Source: Ptiloglossa arizonensis
Taxonomy: Eukaryota; Arthropoda; Insecta; Hymenoptera; Colletidae
Direction: 5' to 3'
DNA: 64,000 bases
Assembly (NCBI RefSeq): GCF_051014685.1
Contig: NW_027478897.1
Location: forward strand, 1-64,000
How positions within the stretch are numbered: position 1 is the stretch's first letter; each line of letters opens with the position of its first letter. Shown here piece by piece: positions 31,920 to 45,182 of the stretch. The notes beneath the pieces are model-generated. The model had not been told where the DNA came from. It searched no databases and worked only from the letters and a program-made list of their open reading frames with translations. A program made the position numbers and the translations under genes.

Positions 31920-33910
31920 ACAACAAATTTTTCGCACTTCTGCTGCTCCAAACGCATAACCAGAATGGCCTAGGGAAGAAATACACATACCGTTGTAATC
32001 GGGCGAGTTTCTACTTTCAGATGCAACAGGAATTTTTGGGTTAGGTCAATCCGTTCGCGAGATATGGGAGTTTGAAGCCAAGAAATGGTTGAGAAGGCAA
32101 AAAATTTTTCGCAATTCTGCTGCTTCAAACGCTTAACCAGAATGGGCTGGGAAAAAATACACATACCGTTGTAATCGGGCTAGTTTCTACTTTCAGAGGC
32201 AATAGGAATTTTTGGGTTAGGTCAATCCGTTCGCGAGATATGCGAGTGTGAAGCTAAGAAATGGTTGAGAAGACAACAAATTTTTCGCAATGCTGCTGCT
32301 CCAAACGCTTAACCAGAATGGCCTAGGGAAAAAATACGCATACAGTTGTAATCGGGCGAGTTTCTACTTTCTGACGCAGCAGGAATTTTTGGGTTTGGTC
32401 AATCCGTTCGCGAGATATGGGTTCTTTGAAACTAAGAAATGGTTGAGAAGACAACAAATTTTTCGCAATTCTGCTGATCCAAACGCTTAACCAGAATGGG
32501 TTGGGGAAAAAATACACATACCGTTGTAATTGGGCGAGTTTCTACTTTCAGACGCTACAGGAATTTTTGGGTTAGGTCAATCCGTTCGCGAGATATGGGA
32601 GTTTGAAGCTAAGAAATGGTTGAGAAGACAACAAATTTTTCGCACTTCTGCTGCTCCAAACGCATAACCAGAATGGCCTAGGGAAGAAATACACATACCG
32701 CTGTAATCGGGCGAGTTTCTACTTTCAGATGCAATAGGAATTTTTGGGTTAGGTCAATCCGTTCGCGAGATATGGGAGTTTGAAGCTAAGAAATGATTGA
32801 GAAGGCAAAAAATTTTTCGCAATTCTGCTGCTCCAAACGCTTAACCAGAATGGCCTAGGGAAAAAATACACATACCGCTGTAATCGGGCGAGATTCTAGT
32901 TTCAGATGCAATAGGAATTTTTGGGTTAGGTCAATCCGTTTGCGAGATATGGGAGTTTGAAGCCAAGAAATGGTTGAGAAGGCAAAAAATTTTTCGCAAT
33001 TCTGCTAATCCGAACGCTTAACCAGAATGGCCTAGGGAAAAAATACACATACCGTTGTAATCGGGCTAGTTTCTACTTTCAGAGGCAATAGGAATTTTTG
33101 GGTTAGGTCAATCCGTTCGCGAGGTATGCGAGTGTGAAGCTAAGAAATGGTTGTGAAGACAACAAATTTTTCACAATTCTGCTGCTCCAAACGCTTAACC
33201 AGAATGGCCTATGGAAAAAATACGCATACAGTTGTAATCGGGCGAGTTTCTACTTTCTGACGCAGCAGGAATTTTTGGGTTTGGTCAATCCGTTCGCGAG
33301 ATATGGGACTTTGATACTAAGAAATGGTTGAGAAGACAACAAATTTTTCGCAATTCTGCTGATCCAAACGCTTAACCAGAATGGGCTGGGGAAAAAATAC
33401 ACATACCGTTGTAATCGGGCGAGTTTCTACTTTCAGACGCTACAGGAATTTTTGGGTTAGGTCAATCCGTCCGCGAGATATGGGAGTTTGAAGCTAAGAA
33501 ATGTTTGAGAAGACAACAAATTTTTCGCATTTCTGCTGCTCCAAACGCTTAACCAGAATGGCCTAGGGAAAAAATACACATACCGTAGTAGTCGGGCGAG
33601 TTTCTACTTTCTGACGCAGCAGGAATTTTTGGGTTTGGTCAATCCTTTCGCGAGATATGGGACTTTGAAACTAAGAAATGGTTGAGAAGACAACAAATTT
33701 TTCGCAATTCTGCTGATTCAAACGCTTAACCAGAATGGGCTGGGGAAAAAATACACATACCGTTGTAATCGGGCGAGTTTCTACTTTCAGACGCTACAGG
33801 AATTTTTGGGTTAGGTCAATCCGTTCGCGAGATATGGGAGTTTGAAGCCAAGAAATGGTTGAGAAGGCAAAAAATTTTTCGCAATTCTGCTGCTCCAAAC
33901 GCTTAACCAG
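31920..33910. repeat. Dialect B monomers without a clear block partner assigned
   Basis: About 11 monomers of ordinary dialect B types: CGCATAACC with GAAGAAATAC, CTGGGAAAAAATAC (one G shorter), GCGAGTGTG, GGTTCTTTGAAAC with GGGTTGGGG, CCGAACGCTT near 33,010, GAGGTATGCG near 33,121, CCGTCCGCGAG with AAATGTTTGAG, and CCGTAGTAGTCGG near 33,581. Individual monomers resemble those in neighbouring blocks, but I did not trace one continuous partner. No gene seen. Confidence 0.7.
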
Positions 33911-35205
33911 AATGGCCTAGGGAGAAAATACACATACCGTTGTAATCGGGCTAGTTTCTACTTTCAGAGGCAATAGGAATTTTTCGGTTAGGTCAATCCG
34001 TTCGCGAGATATGCGAGTGTGAAGCTAAGAAATGGTTGAGAAGACAACAAATTTTTCGCAATGCTGCTGCTCCAAACGCTTAACCAGAATGGCCTAGGGA
34101 AAAAATACGCATACAGTTGTAATCGGGCGAGCTTCTACTTTCTGACGCAGCAGGAATTTTTGGGTTTGGTCAATCCGTTCGCGAGATATGGGTTCTTTGA
34201 AACTAAGAAATGGTTGAGAAGACAACAAGTTTTTCGCAATTCTGCTGATCCAAACGCTTAACCAGAATGGGCTGGGGAAAAAATACACATACCGTTGTAA
34301 TCGGGCGAGTTTCTACTTTCAGACGCTACAGGAATTTTTGGGTTAGGTCAATCCGTTCGCGAGATATGGGAGTTTGAAGCCAAGAAATGGTTGAGAAGAC
34401 AACAAATTTTTCGCACTTCTGCTGCTCCAAACGTATAACCAGAATGGCCTAGGGAAGAAATACACATACCGTTGTAATCGGGCGAGTTTCTACTTTCAGA
34501 TGCAATAGGTATTTTTGGGTTAGGTCAATCCGTTCGCGAGATATGGGAGTTTGAAGCTAAGAAATGATTGAGAAGGCAAAAAATTTTTCGCAATTCTGCT
34601 GCTCCAAACGCTTAACCAGAATGGCCTAGGGAAAAAATAAACATACCGCTGTAATCGGGCGAGATTCTACTTTCAGATGCAATAGGAATTTTTGGGTTAG
34701 GTCAATCCGTTTGCGAGATATGGGAGTTTGAAGCCAAGAAATGGTTGAGAAGGCAAAAAATTTTTCGCAATTCTGCTCCTCGAAACGCTTAACCAGAATG
34801 GGCTGGGGAAAAAATACACATACCGTTGTAATCGGGCTAGTTTCTACTTTCAGATGCAATAGGAATTTTTGGGTTAGGTCAATCCGTTCGCGAGATATGG
34901 GAGTTTGAAGCCAAGAAATGGTTGAGAAGGCAAAAAATTTTTCGCAATTCTGCTAATCCAAACGCTTAACCAGAATGGCCTAGGGAGAAAATACACATAC
35001 CGTTGAAATCGGGCGAGTTTATACTTTCAGACGCAACTGGAATTTTTGGGTTAGGTCAATCCGTTCACGAGATATGGGAGTTTGAAGCCAAGAAATGGTT
35101 GAGAAGGCAAAAAATTTTTCGCAATTCTGCTGCTCCAAACGCTTAACCAGAATGGGCTGGGGAAAAAATACACATACCGTTGTAATCGGGCGAGTTTCTA
35201 CTTTC
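33911..35205. repeat. Dispersed 7-monomer duplication, left copy (1.29 kb)
   Basis: It matches 38,158-39,451 at an offset of 4,247 bp, dropping to 4,246 after a one-base T deletion near 38,582. Shared rare variants are TTTTTCGGTTAGG, GGGCGAGCTTC, ACAAGTTTTTCG, AACGTATAACC, ATAGGTATTTTTGGG, AAAATAAACATACCG and CCGTTCACGAG. It overlaps the 34,713 tandem unit. Confidence 0.83.
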
Positions 35206-35951
35206 AGAGGCAATAGGAATTTTTGGGTTAGGTCAATCCGTTCGCGAGATATGGGACTTTGATACTAAGAAATGGTTGAGAAGACAACAAATTTTTCGCA
35301 ATTCTGCTGATCCAAACGCTTAACCAGAATGGCCTAGGGAAAAAATACACATACCGTTGTAATCGGGCGAGTTTCTACTTTCAGATGCAATAGGAATTTT
35401 TGGGTTAGGTCAATCCGTTCGCGAGATATGGGAGTTTGAAGCCAAGAAATGGTTGAGAAGGCAAAAAATTTTTCGCAATTCTGCTGGTCCAAACGCTTAA
35501 CCAGAATGACCTAGGGAGAAAATACACATACCGTTGAAATCGGGCGAGTTTCTACTTTCAGACGCTACAGGAATTTTTGGGTTAGGTCAATCCGTCCGCG
35601 AGATATGGGAGTTTGAAGCTAAGAAATGTTTGAGAAGACAACAAATTTTTCGCATTTCTGCTGCTCCAAACGCTTAACCAGAATGGCCTAGGGAAAAAAT
35701 ACACATACCGTTGTAATCGGGCGAGTTTCTACTTTCAGATGCAATAGGAATTTTTGGGTTAGGTCAATCCGTTCGCGAGATATGGGAGTTTGAAGCTAAG
35801 AAATGGTTGAGAAGACAACAAATTTTTCGCACTTCAGCTGCTCCAAACGTATAACCAGAATGGCCTAGGGAAGAAATACACATACCGTTGTAATCGGGCG
35901 AGTTTCTACTTTCAGATGCAACTGGAATTTTTGGGTTAGGTCAATCCGTTC
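34713..35951. repeat. Tandem 7-monomer unit, copy 1 (1,239 bp)
   Basis: It is followed directly by a second copy. Reading both line by line I found no difference over the unit, and identity extends to 36,005/37,244. Diagnostic variants are CTGCTCCTCGAAACG, CCGTTGAAATCGG, CCGTTCACGAG, GACTTTGATACT, CTGGTCC with GACCTAGG, CCGTCCGCGAG, and CACTTCAGCTGC with AACGTATAACC. The length is exactly 7 x 177. Confidence 0.92.
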
Positions 35952-37190
35952 GCGAGATATGGGAGTTTGAAGCCAAGAAATGGTTGAGAAGGCAAAAAAT
36001 TTTTCGCAATTCTGCTCCTCGAAACGCTTAACCAGAATGGGCTGGGGAAAAAATACACATACCGTTGTAATCGGGCTAGTTTCTACTTTCAGATGCAATA
36101 GGAATTTTTGGGTTAGGTCAATCCGTTCGCGAGATATGGGAGTTTGAAGCCAAGAAATGGTTGAGAAGGCAAAAAATTTTTCGCAATTCTGCTAATCCAA
36201 ACGCTTAACCAGAATGGCCTAGGGAGAAAATACACATACCGTTGAAATCGGGCGAGTTTATACTTTCAGACGCAACTGGAATTTTTGGGTTAGGTCAATC
36301 CGTTCACGAGATATGGGAGTTTGAAGCCAAGAAATGGTTGAGAAGGCAAAAAATTTTTCGCAATTCTGCTGCTCCAAACGCTTAACCAGAATGGGCTGGG
36401 GAAAAAATACACATACCGTTGTAATCGGGCGAGTTTCTACTTTCAGAGGCAATAGGAATTTTTGGGTTAGGTCAATCCGTTCGCGAGATATGGGACTTTG
36501 ATACTAAGAAATGGTTGAGAAGACAACAAATTTTTCGCAATTCTGCTGATCCAAACGCTTAACCAGAATGGCCTAGGGAAAAAATACACATACCGTTGTA
36601 ATCGGGCGAGTTTCTACTTTCAGATGCAATAGGAATTTTTGGGTTAGGTCAATCCGTTCGCGAGATATGGGAGTTTGAAGCCAAGAAATGGTTGAGAAGG
36701 CAAAAAATTTTTCGCAATTCTGCTGGTCCAAACGCTTAACCAGAATGACCTAGGGAGAAAATACACATACCGTTGAAATCGGGCGAGTTTCTACTTTCAG
36801 ACGCTACAGGAATTTTTGGGTTAGGTCAATCCGTCCGCGAGATATGGGAGTTTGAAGCTAAGAAATGTTTGAGAAGACAACAAATTTTTCGCATTTCTGC
36901 TGCTCCAAACGCTTAACCAGAATGGCCTAGGGAAAAAATACACATACCGTTGTAATCGGGCGAGTTTCTACTTTCAGATGCAATAGGAATTTTTGGGTTA
37001 GGTCAATCCGTTCGCGAGATATGGGAGTTTGAAGCTAAGAAATGGTTGAGAAGACAACAAATTTTTCGCACTTCAGCTGCTCCAAACGTATAACCAGAAT
37101 GGCCTAGGGAAGAAATACACATACCGTTGTAATCGGGCGAGTTTCTACTTTCAGATGCAACTGGAATTTTTGGGTTAGGTCAATCCGTTC
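35952..37190. repeat. Tandem 7-monomer unit, copy 2 (1,239 bp)
   Basis: This is the second copy of 34,713-35,951, with identity continuing 54 bases further, to 37,244. It then diverges at TTTTTCACAATTC. The lack of differences by eye makes this the youngest-looking duplication in the window, or an assembly artefact. Confidence 0.92.
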
Positions 37191-38157
37191 GCGAGATATG
37201 GGAGTTTGAAGCCAAGAAATGGTTGAGAAGGCAAAAAATTTTTCACAATTCTGCTGCTCCAAACGCTTAACCAGAATGGCCTAGGGAAAAAATACACATA
37301 CTGTAGTAATCGGGCGTGTTTCTACTTTCTGACGCAGCAGGAATTTTTGGGTTTGGTCAATCCGTTCGCGAGATATGGGAGTTTGAAGCCAAGAAATGGT
37401 TGAGAAGGCAAAAAATTTTTCGCAATTCTGCTGCTCCAAACGCTTAACCAGAATGGGCTGGGAAAAAATACACATACCGTTGTAATCGGGCTAGTTTCTA
37501 CTTTCAGAGGCAATAGGAATTTTTGGGTTAGGTCAATCCGTTCGCGAGATATGCGAGTGTGAAGCTAAGAAATGGTTGAGAAGACAACAAATTTTTCGCA
37601 ATGCTGCTGCTCCAAACGCTTAACAAGTATGGCCTAGGGAAAAAATACGCACACCGTTGTAATCGGGCGAGTTTCTACTTTCTGACGCAGCAGGAATTTT
37701 GGGTTTGGTCAATCCGTTCGCGAGATATGGGACTTTGAAACTAAGAAATGGTTGAGAAGACAACAAATTTTTCGCAATTCTGCTGATCCAAACGCTTAAC
37801 CAGAATGGGCTGGGGAAAAAATACACATACCGTTGTAATCGGGCGAGTTTCTACTTTCAGACGCTACAGGAATTTTTGGGTTAGGTCAATCCGTTCGCGA
37901 GATATGGGAGTTTGAAGACAAGAAATGGTTGAGAAGGCAAAAAATTTTTCGCAATTCTGCTGGTCCAAACGCTTAACCAGAATGGCCTAGGGAAAAAATA
38001 CACATACCGTTGTAATCGGGCGAGTTTCTACTTTCAGATGCGATAGGAATTTTTGGGTTAGGTCAATCCGTTCGCGAGATATGGGAGTTTGAAGCCAAGA
38101 AATGGTTGAGAAGGCAAAAAATTTTTCGCAATTCTGCTAATCCAAACGTTTAACCAG
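37191..38157. repeat. Short stretch linking two dialect B blocks
   Basis: About five and a half monomers: ATACTGTAGTAATCGGGCG with CTGACGCAGCAGG, CTGGGAAAAAATAC, GCGAGTGTG, AACAAGTATGG near 37,623, a one-T deletion GGAATTTTGGG near 37,696, GAAGACAAG near 37,915, and GATGCGATAGG with AACGTTTAACC. This order resembles 51,280-52,140 and 54,290-55,150, so it belongs to the same lineage as those larger blocks. Confidence 0.7.
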
Positions 38158-39451
38158 AATGGCCTAGGGAGAAAATACACATACCGTTGTAATCGGGCTA
38201 GTTTCTACTTTCAGAGGCAATAGGAATTTTTCGGTTAGGTCAATCCGTTCGCGACATATGCGAGTGTGAAGCTAAGAAATGGTTGAGAAGACAACAAATT
38301 TTTCGCAATGCTGCTGCTCCAAACGCTTAACCAGAATGGCCTAGGGAAAAAATACGCATACAGTTGTAATCGGGCGAGCTTCTACTTTCTGACGCAGCAG
38401 GAATTTTTGGGTTTGGTCAATCCGTTCGCGAGATATGGGTTCTTTGAAACTAAGAAATGGTTGAGAAGACAACAAGTTTTTCGCAATTCTGCTGATCCAA
38501 ACGCTTAACCAGAATGGGCTGGGGAAAAAATACACATACCGTTGTAATCGGGCGAGTTTCTACTTTCAGACGCTACAGGAATTTTGGGTTAGGTCAATCC
38601 GTTCGCGAGATATGGGAGTTTGAAGCCAAGAAATGGTTGAGAAGACAACAAATTTTTCGCACTTCTGCTGCTCCAAACGTATAACCAGAATGGCCTAGGG
38701 AAGAAATACACATACCGTTGTAATCGGGCGAGTTTCTACTTTCAGATGCAATAGGTATTTTTGGGTTAGGTCAATCCGTTCGCGAGATATGGGAGTTTGA
38801 AGCTAAGAAATGATTGAGAAGGCAAAAAATTTTTCGCAATTCTGCTGCTCCAAACGCTTAACCAGAATGGCCTAGGGAAAAAATAAACATACCGCTGTAA
38901 TCGGGCGAGATTCTACTTTCAGATGCAATAGGAATTTTTGGGTTAGGTCAATCCGTTTGCGAGATATGGGAGTTTGAAGCCAAGAAATGGTTGAGAAGGC
39001 AAAAAATTTTTCGCAATTCTGCTGCTCGAAACGCTTAACCAGAATGGGCTGGGGAAAAAATACACATACCGTTGTAATCGGGCTAGTTTCTACTTTCAGA
39101 TGCAATAGGAATTTTTGGGTTAGGTCAATCCGTTCGCGAGATATGGGAGTTTGAAGCCAAGAAATGGTTGAGAAGGCAAAAAATTTTTCGCAATTCTGCT
39201 AATCCAAACGCTTAACCAGAATGGCCTAGGGAGAAAATACACATACCGTTGAAATCGGGCGAGTTTATACTTTCAGACGCAACTGGAATTTTTGGGTTAG
39301 GTCAATCCGTTCACGAGATATGGGAGTTTGAAGCCAAGAAATGGTTGAGAAGGCAAAAAATTTTTCGCAATTCTGCTGCTCCAAACGCTTAACCAGAATG
39401 GGCTGGGGAAAAAATACACATACCGTTGTAATCGGGCGAGTTTCTACTTTC
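38158..39451. repeat. Dispersed 7-monomer duplication, right copy
   Basis: This is the right copy of 33,911-35,205. Private changes are GCGACATATGCG near 38,253, a one-base T deletion near 38,582, and GCTGCTCGAAACG near 39,018 where the left copy has GCTCCTCGAAACG. At 39,452 it switches to CTGACGCAGCAGG. Confidence 0.83.
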
Positions 39452-41165
39452 TGACGCAGCAGGAATTTTTGGGTTTGGTCAATCCTTTCGCGAGATATGG
39501 GACTTTGAAACTAAGAAATGGTTGAGAAGACAACAAATTTTTCGCAATTCTGCTGATCCAAACGCTTAGCCAGAATGGGCTGGGGAAAAAATACACATAC
39601 CGTTGTAATCGGGCGAGTTTCTACTTTCAGACGCTACAGGAATTTTTGGGTTAGGTCAATCCGTTCGCGAGATATGGGAATTTGAATCCAAGAAATGGAT
39701 GAGAAGGCAAAAAATTTTTCGCAATTCTGCTAATCCAAACGCTTAACCAGAATGGCCTAGGGAAAAAATACACATACCGTTGTAATCGGGCTAGTTTCTA
39801 CTTTCAGAGGCAATAGGAATTTTTGGGTTAGGTCAATCCGTTCGCGAGATATGCGAGTGTGAAGCTAAGAAATGGTTGTGAAGACAACAAATTTTTCGCA
39901 ATTCTGCTGCTCCAAACGCTTAACCAGAATGGCCTATGGAAAAAATACGCATACAGTTGTAATCGGGCGAGTTTCTACTTTCTGACGCAGCAGGAATTTT
40001 TGGGTTTGGTCAATCCGTTCGCGAGATATGGGACTTTGATACTAAGAAATGGTTGAGAAGACAACAAATTTTTCGCAATTCTGCTGATCCAAACGCTTAA
40101 CCAGACTGGGCTGGGGAAAAAATACACATACCGTTGTAATCGGGCGAGTTTCTACTTTCAGACGCTACAGGAATTTTTGGGTTAGGTCAATCCGTCCGCG
40201 AGATATGGGAGTTTGAAGCTAAGAAATGTTTGAGAAGACAACAAATTTTTCGCATTTCTGCTGCTCCAAACGCTTAACCAGAAAGGCCTAGGGAAAAAAT
40301 ACACATACCGTAGTAGTCGGGCGAGTTTCTACTTTCTGACGCAGCAGGAATTTTTGGGTTTGGTCAATCCTTTCGCGAGATATGGGACTTTGAAACTAAG
40401 AAATGGTTGAGAAGACAACAAATTTTTCGCAATTCTGCTGATTCAAACGCTTAACCAGAATGGGCTGGGGAAAAAATACACATACCGTTGTAATCGGGCG
40501 AGTTTCTACTTTCAGACGCTACACGAATTTTTGGGTTAGGTCAATCCGTTCGCGAGATATGGGAGTTTGAAGCCAAGAAATGGTTGAGAAGGCAAAAAAT
40601 TTTTCGCAATTCTGCTGCTCCAAACGCTTAACCAGAATTGCCTAGGGAAAAAATACACATACCGTTGTAATCGGGCGATTTTATACTTTCAGACGCAACA
40701 GGAATTTTTGGGTTAGGTCAGTCCGTTCGCGAAATATGGGAGTTTGAAGCCAAGAAATGGTTGAGAAGTCAAAAAATTTTTCGCAATTCTGCTGCTCCAA
40801 ACGCTTAATCAGAATGGCCTAGGGAAAAAATACACATACCGTTGTAATCGGGCGAGTTTCTACTTTCAGATGCAATAGGAATTTTTGTGTCAGGTCAATC
40901 CGTTCGCGAGATATGGGAGTTTGAAGCTAAGAAATGATGGAGAAGGCAAAAAATTTTTCGCAATTCTGCTGCTCCAAACGCTTAAACAGAATGGCCTAGG
41001 TAAAAAATACACATACCGCTGTAATCGGGCGAGATTCTTCTTTCAGATGCAATAGGAATTTTTGGGTCAGGTCAATCCGTTTGCGAGATATGGGAGTTTG
41101 AAGCCAAGAAATGGTTGAGAAGGCAAAAAATTTTTCGCAATTCTGCTGCTCCAAACGCTTAACCA
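39090..41165. repeat. 12-monomer duplication with 61,206-63,283, left copy (2.1 kb)
   Basis: It matches the far right side at an offset of about 22,117 bp. Shared rare variants are CCGTTCACGAG, GGGAATTTGAATCC, CCAGACTGGGCTGGGG, CCGTAGTAGTCGG, GAATTGCCTAGG, GGCGATTTTATAC, GCGAAATATGGG, TTTTTGTGT, AAATGATGGAG, CCTAGGTAAAAAA and GATTCTTCTTTC. Differences include CTTAGCC, GAAAGGCC, CTACACGAATT and GTGTCAGG on this side. The match ends where GGGCTGGGG here faces GTGCTGGG. Confidence 0.85.
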
Positions 41166-43413
41166 GAATGGGCTGGGGAAAAAATACACATACCGTTGTA
41201 ATCGGGCTAGTTTCTACTTTCAGATGCAATAGGAATTTTTGGGTTAGGTCAATCCGTTCGCGAGATATGGGAGTTTGAAGCCAAGAAATGGTTGAGAAGG
41301 CAAAAAATTTTTCGCAATTCTGCTGGTCCAAACGCTTAACCAGAATGGCCTAGGGAGAAAATACACATACCGTTGAAATCGGGCGAGTTTATACTTTCAG
41401 ACGCAACTGGAATTTTTGGGTTAGGTCAATCCGTTCGCGAGATATGGGAGTTTGAAGCTAAGAAATGATTGAGAAGGCAAAAAATTTTTCGCAATTCTGC
41501 TGCTCCAAACGCTTAACCAGAATGGCTTAGGGAAAAAATACGCATACAGTTGTAATCGGGCGAGTTTCTACTTTCTGACGCAGCAGGAATTTTTGGGTTT
41601 GGTCAATCCGTTCGCGAGATATGGGACTTTGATACTAAGAAATGGTTCAGAAGACAAAAAATTTTTCGCAATTCTGCTGATCCAAACGCTTACCCAGAAT
41701 GGGCTGGGGAAAAAATACACATACCGTTGTAATCGGGCGAGTTTCTACTTTCAGACGCTACAGGAATTTTTGGGTTAGGTCAATCCGTCCGCGAGATATG
41801 GGAGTTTGAAGCAAAGAAATGTTTGAGAAGACAACAAATTTTTCGCATTTCTGCTGCTCCAAACGCTTAACCAGAATGGCCTAGGGAAAAAATACACATA
41901 CTGTAGTAATCGGGCGTGTTTCTACTTTCAGACGCAACAGGAATTTTTGGGTTTGGTCAATCCGTTCGCGAGATATGGGAGTTTGAAGCCAAGAAATGGT
42001 TGAGAAGGCAAAAAATTTTTCGCAATTCTGCTGCTCCAAACGCTTAACCAGAATGTGCTGGGTAAAAATACACATACCGTTGTAATCGGGCTAGTTCCTA
42101 CTTTCAGAGGCAATAGGAACTTTTGGGTTAGGTCAATCCGTTCGCGAGATATGCGAGTGTGAAGCTAAGAAATGGTTGAGAAGACAACAAATTTTTCGCA
42201 ATGCTGCTGCTCCAAACGCTTAACCAGAATGGCCTAGGGAAAAAATACGCACACAGTTGTAATCGGGCGAGTTTCTACTATCTGACGCAGCAGGAATTTT
42301 TGGGTTTGGTCAATCCGTTCGCGAGATATGGGACTTTGAAACTAAGAAATGGTTGAGAAGACAACAAATTTTTCGCAATTCTGCTGATCCAAACGCTTAA
42401 CCAGAATGGGCTGGGGAAAAAATACACATACCGTTGTAATCGGGCGAGTTTCTACTTTCAGACGCTACAGGAATTTTTGGGTTAGGTCAATCCGTTCGCG
42501 AGATATGGGAGTTTGAAGCCAAGAAATGGTTGAGAAGGCAAAAAATTTTTCGCAATTCTGCTGGTCCAAATGCTTAACCAGAATGGCCTAGGGAAAAAAT
42601 ACACATACCGTTGTAATCGGGCGAGTTTCTACTTTCAGATGCGATAGGAATTTTTGGGTTAGGTCAATCCGTTCGCGACATATGGGAGTTTGAAGCCAAG
42701 AAATGGTTGAGAAGGCAAAAAATTTTTCGCAATTCTGCTAATCCAAACGCTTAACCAGAATGGCCTAGGGAGAAAATACACATACCGTTGTAATCGGGCT
42801 AGTTTCTACTTTCAGAGGCAATAGGAATTTTTGGGTTAGGTCAATCCGTTCGCGAGATATGCGAGAGTGAAGCTAAGAAATGGTTGAGAAGACAACAAAT
42901 TTTTCGCACTTCTGCTGCTCCAAACGCTTAACCAGAATGGCCTAGGGAAAAAGTACACATACCGTTGTAATCGGGCGAGTTTCTACTTTCTGACGCAGCA
43001 GGAATTTTTGGGTTTGGTCAATCCGTTCGCGAGATATGGGACTTTGATACTAAGAAATGGTTGAGAAGACAACAAATTTTTCGCAATTCTGCTGATCCAA
43101 ACGCTTAACCAGAATGGGCTGGGGAAAAAATACACATACCGTTGTAATCGGGCGAGTTTCTACTTTCAGACGCTACAGGAATTTTTGGGTTAGGTCAATC
43201 CGTCCGCGAGATATGGGAGTTTGAAGCTAAGAAATGTTTGAGAAGACAACAAATTTTTCGCACTTCTGCTGCTCCAAACGCTTAACCAGAATGGCCTAGG
43301 GAAAAAGTACACATACCGTTGTAATCGGGCGAGTTTCTACTTTCAGATGCAATAGGAATTTTTGGGTTAGGTCAATCCGTTCGCGAGATATGGGAGTTTG
43401 AAGCTAAGAAATG
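41166..43413. repeat. Dialect B monomers between larger blocks
   Basis: About 13 monomers. Notable variants are AAATGGTTCAGAAG near 41,641, CTTACCCAG near 41,690, GTGCTGGGTAAAAATAC near 42,055 with GGGCTAGTTCC (this pair recurs near 60,277 and 63,287), GGAACTTTTGGG near 42,115, TACTATCTGACG near 42,277, GCGACATATGGG near 42,675 and AAAAAGTACACATACC near 42,951 and 43,301. No gene or unique sequence seen. Confidence 0.7.
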
Positions 43414-45182
43414 GTTGAGAAGACAACAAATTTTTCGCACTTCTGCTGCTCCAAACGCATAACCAGAATGGCCTAGGGAAGAAATACACTTACCGTTGTA
43501 ATCGGGCGAGTTTCTACTTTCAGATGCAACAGGAATTTTTGGGTTAGGTCAATCCGTTCGCGAGATATGGGAGTTTGAAGCCAAGAAATGGTTGAGAAGG
43601 CAAAAAATTTTTCGCAATTCTGCTGCTCCAAACGCTTAACCAGAATGGCCTAGGGAAAAAATACACATACTGTAGTAATCGGGAGTGTTTCTACTTTCAG
43701 ACGCAACAGGAATTTTTGGGTTTGGTCAATCCGTTCGCGAGATATGGGAGTTTGAAGCCAAGAAATGGTTGAGAAGGCAAAAAATTTTTCGCAATTCTGC
43801 TAATCCAAACGCTTAACCAGAATGGCCTAGGGAGAAAATACACATACCGTTGAAATCGGGCGAGTTTCTACTTTCTGACGCTGCAGGAATTTTTGGGTTT
43901 GGTCAATCCGTTCGCGAGATATGGGACTTTGATACTAAGAAATGGTTGAGAAGACAACAAATTTTTCGCAATTCTGCTGATCCAAACGCTTAACCAGAAT
44001 GGGCTGGGGAAAAAATACACATACCGTTGTAATCGGGCGAGTTTCTACTTTCAGACGCTACAGGAATTTTTGGGTTAGGTCAATCCGTCCGCGAGATATG
44101 GGAGTTTGAAGCTAAGAAATGTTTGAGAAGACAACAAATTTTTCGCACTTCTGCTGCTCCAAACGCTTAACCAGAATGGCCTAGGGAAAAAATACACATA
44201 CCGTTGTAATCGGGCGAGTTTCTACTTTCAGATGCAATAGGAATTTTTGGGTTAGGTCAATCCGTTCGCGAGATATGGGAGTTTGAAGCTAAGAAATGGT
44301 TGAGAAGACAACAAATTTTTCGCACTTCTGCTGCTCCAAACGCATAACCAGAATGGCCTAGGGAAGAAATACACATACCGTTGTAATCGGGCGAGTTTCT
44401 ACTTTCAGATGCAACAGGAATTTTTGGGTTAGGTCAATCCGTTCGCGAGATATGGGAGTTTGAAGCCAAGAAATGGTTGAGAAGGCAAAAAATTTTTCGC
44501 AATTCTGCTGCTCCAAACGCTTAACCAGAATGGCCTAGGGGAAAAATACACATACTGTAGTAATCGGGCGTGTTTCTACTTTCAGACGCAACAGGAATTT
44601 TTGGGTTTGGTCAATCCGTTCGCGAGATATGGGAGTTTGAAGCCAAGAAATGGTTGAGAAGGCAAAAAATTTTTCGCAATTCTGCTGCTCCAAACGCTTA
44701 ACCAGAATGGGCTGGGAAAAAATACACATACCGTTGTAATCGGGCTAGTTTCTACTTTCAGAGGCAATAGGAATTTTTGGGTTAGGTCAATCCGTTCGCG
44801 AGATATGCGAGTGTGAAGCTAAGAAATGGTTGAGAAGACAACAAATTTTTCGCAATGCTGCTGCTCCAAACGCTTAACTAGAATGGCCTAGGGAAAAAAT
44901 ACGCACACAGTTGTAATCGGGCGAGTTTCTACTTTCTGACGCAGCAGGAATTTTTGGGTTTGGTCAATCCGTTCGCGAGATATGGTACTTTGAAACTCAG
45001 AAATGGTTGAGAAGGCAAAAAATTTTTCGCAATTCTGCTAATCCAAACGCTTAACCAGAATGGCCTAGGGAGAAAATACACATACCGTTGTAATCGGGCT
45101 AGTTTCTACTTTCAGAGGCAATAGGAATTTTTGGGTTAGGTCAATCCGTTCGCGAGATATGCGAGCGTGAAGCTAAGAAATT
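43414..45182. repeat. Tandem 10-monomer unit, copy 1 (1,769 bp)
   Basis: It is followed directly by a near-identical copy. Markers are ATACACTTACCG, TAATCGGGAGTG near 43,676, TTCTGACGCTGCAGG near 43,875, CCGTCCGCGAG with CGCACTTCTG, GGGGAAAAATACACATACTG near 44,539, CTGGGAAAAAATAC, AACTAGAATGG near 44,877, ATATGGTACTTTG near 44,981 and GCGAGCGTGAAGCT near 45,165. I noticed only two differences inside the unit: A against T at 44,375/46,144 and C against A at 44,998/46,767. Confidence 0.9.
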
